Of a DNA stretch of 64,000 nucleotides, positions 63,928 through 64,000 are shown piece after piece. The first letter of the stretch is position 1, and each line of letters begins with the position of its first letter. The notes under the pieces are model-generated. The model searched no databases. It was not told the origin of the DNA and saw only the letters and a list, made by a program, of their open reading frames with translations. This DNA comes from Taklimakanibacter deserti (GTDB lineage: Bacteria > Pseudomonadota > Alphaproteobacteria > Rhizobiales > Aestuariivirgaceae). Where the stretch lies: NCBI GenBank assembly GCA_003574785.1, contig QORU01000012.1, forward strand, positions 124,001 to 188,000. The letters are read 5' to 3'. Position numbers and translations under genes: made by a program.

Positions 63928-64000
63928 ATGAACAGCTTCGATCCGCGTCTTCATGCCATCCGTCCCGACATTGCCGATGCCCGCCTGGGCAAGGCCGCAG
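63928..64000 (+). CDS. Start of a probable NlpC/P60 family protein (partial)
   Basis: ATG 63928 opens MNSFDPRLHAIRPDIADARL and runs off the window after 24 codons. The DPRL-x-x-x-RPDIA-x-x-x-L opening is what I associate with C40-family (NlpC/P60) proteins that follow the M17 peptidase gene in this order. The catalytic domain is not in view, so the call rests on this opening and on gene order. Confidence 0.5.
   Translation, partial: MNSFDPRLHAIRPDIADARLGKAA

Overview
The window looks like chromosomal DNA of an alphaproteobacterium, most likely of the order Hyphomicrobiales (Rhizobiales). Coding DNA is GC-rich. The right end carries a complete tad/cpa Flp-pilus cluster, then a leucyl aminopeptidase, a MarR-type regulator and the start of a probable NlpC/P60 peptidase. 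The left end has a small heat-shock protein and short orphan genes of rhizobial type. Genus cannot be fixed from what is visible.

Region by region: (1) 1-6.6 kb holds the 3' end of an Hsp20 gene, several very small ORFs, a Cys/Pro-rich exported protein, a trypsin-like protease with three N-terminal repeats, an epoxide hydrolase and an IS630 remnant. (2) 6.9-10.8 kb is a mobile cassette: a small HTH-like gene divergent from a large serine recombinase followed by two overlapping ParB/RepB-type genes. (3) 11.2 kb has a 3' fragment of tRNA-Phe, then the broken 5' end of a helicase gene. (4) 11.9-25.8 kb is a compact BREX operon, brxE-brxA-brxB-brxC-pglX(two ORFs)-pglZ-brxL, all on one strand and mostly overlapping by 4-20 nt. 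(5) 27.5-30 kb is a Septu-like pair (ATPase plus HNH nuclease) on the minus strand. (6) 31.2-37.4 kb is a two-gene unit: a 1576-residue fusion of NERD nuclease, pseudokinase, kinase and SF1 helicase, coupled to a 478-residue protein of unknown function. (7) 37.5-45.6 kb is a scrapyard with frameshifted genes, an HTH/ImmA-IrrE pair, a tRNA-Arg 3' fragment, a broken IS3-family element and a TauD-like oxygenase/zinc-ribbon pair. (8) 45.65-51.7 kb is a small integrative element (integrase, excisionase-like HTH, primase, DUF3631-like ATPase) at a tRNA-Ser. (9) 51.7-64 kb is core genome with Flp pilus assembly.

The stretch from about 7 to 51.7 kb is therefore a layered defence and mobility island beside tRNA-Ser. 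BREX would mark host DNA (PglX) and block phage replication. Septu and the NERD-kinase-helicase pair are independent anti-phage candidates. The most unusual features are the kinase-helicase fusion with its partner, a BrxL whose C-terminus resembles the human MITD1 C-terminal domain rather than a Lon protease domain, a pglX cut in two inside a compositionally foreign specificity region, and three imperfect copies of a roughly 100-bp sequence, two of them near tRNA fragments. Several breaks fall at short homopolymers, so some could be sequencing errors rather than real mutations.
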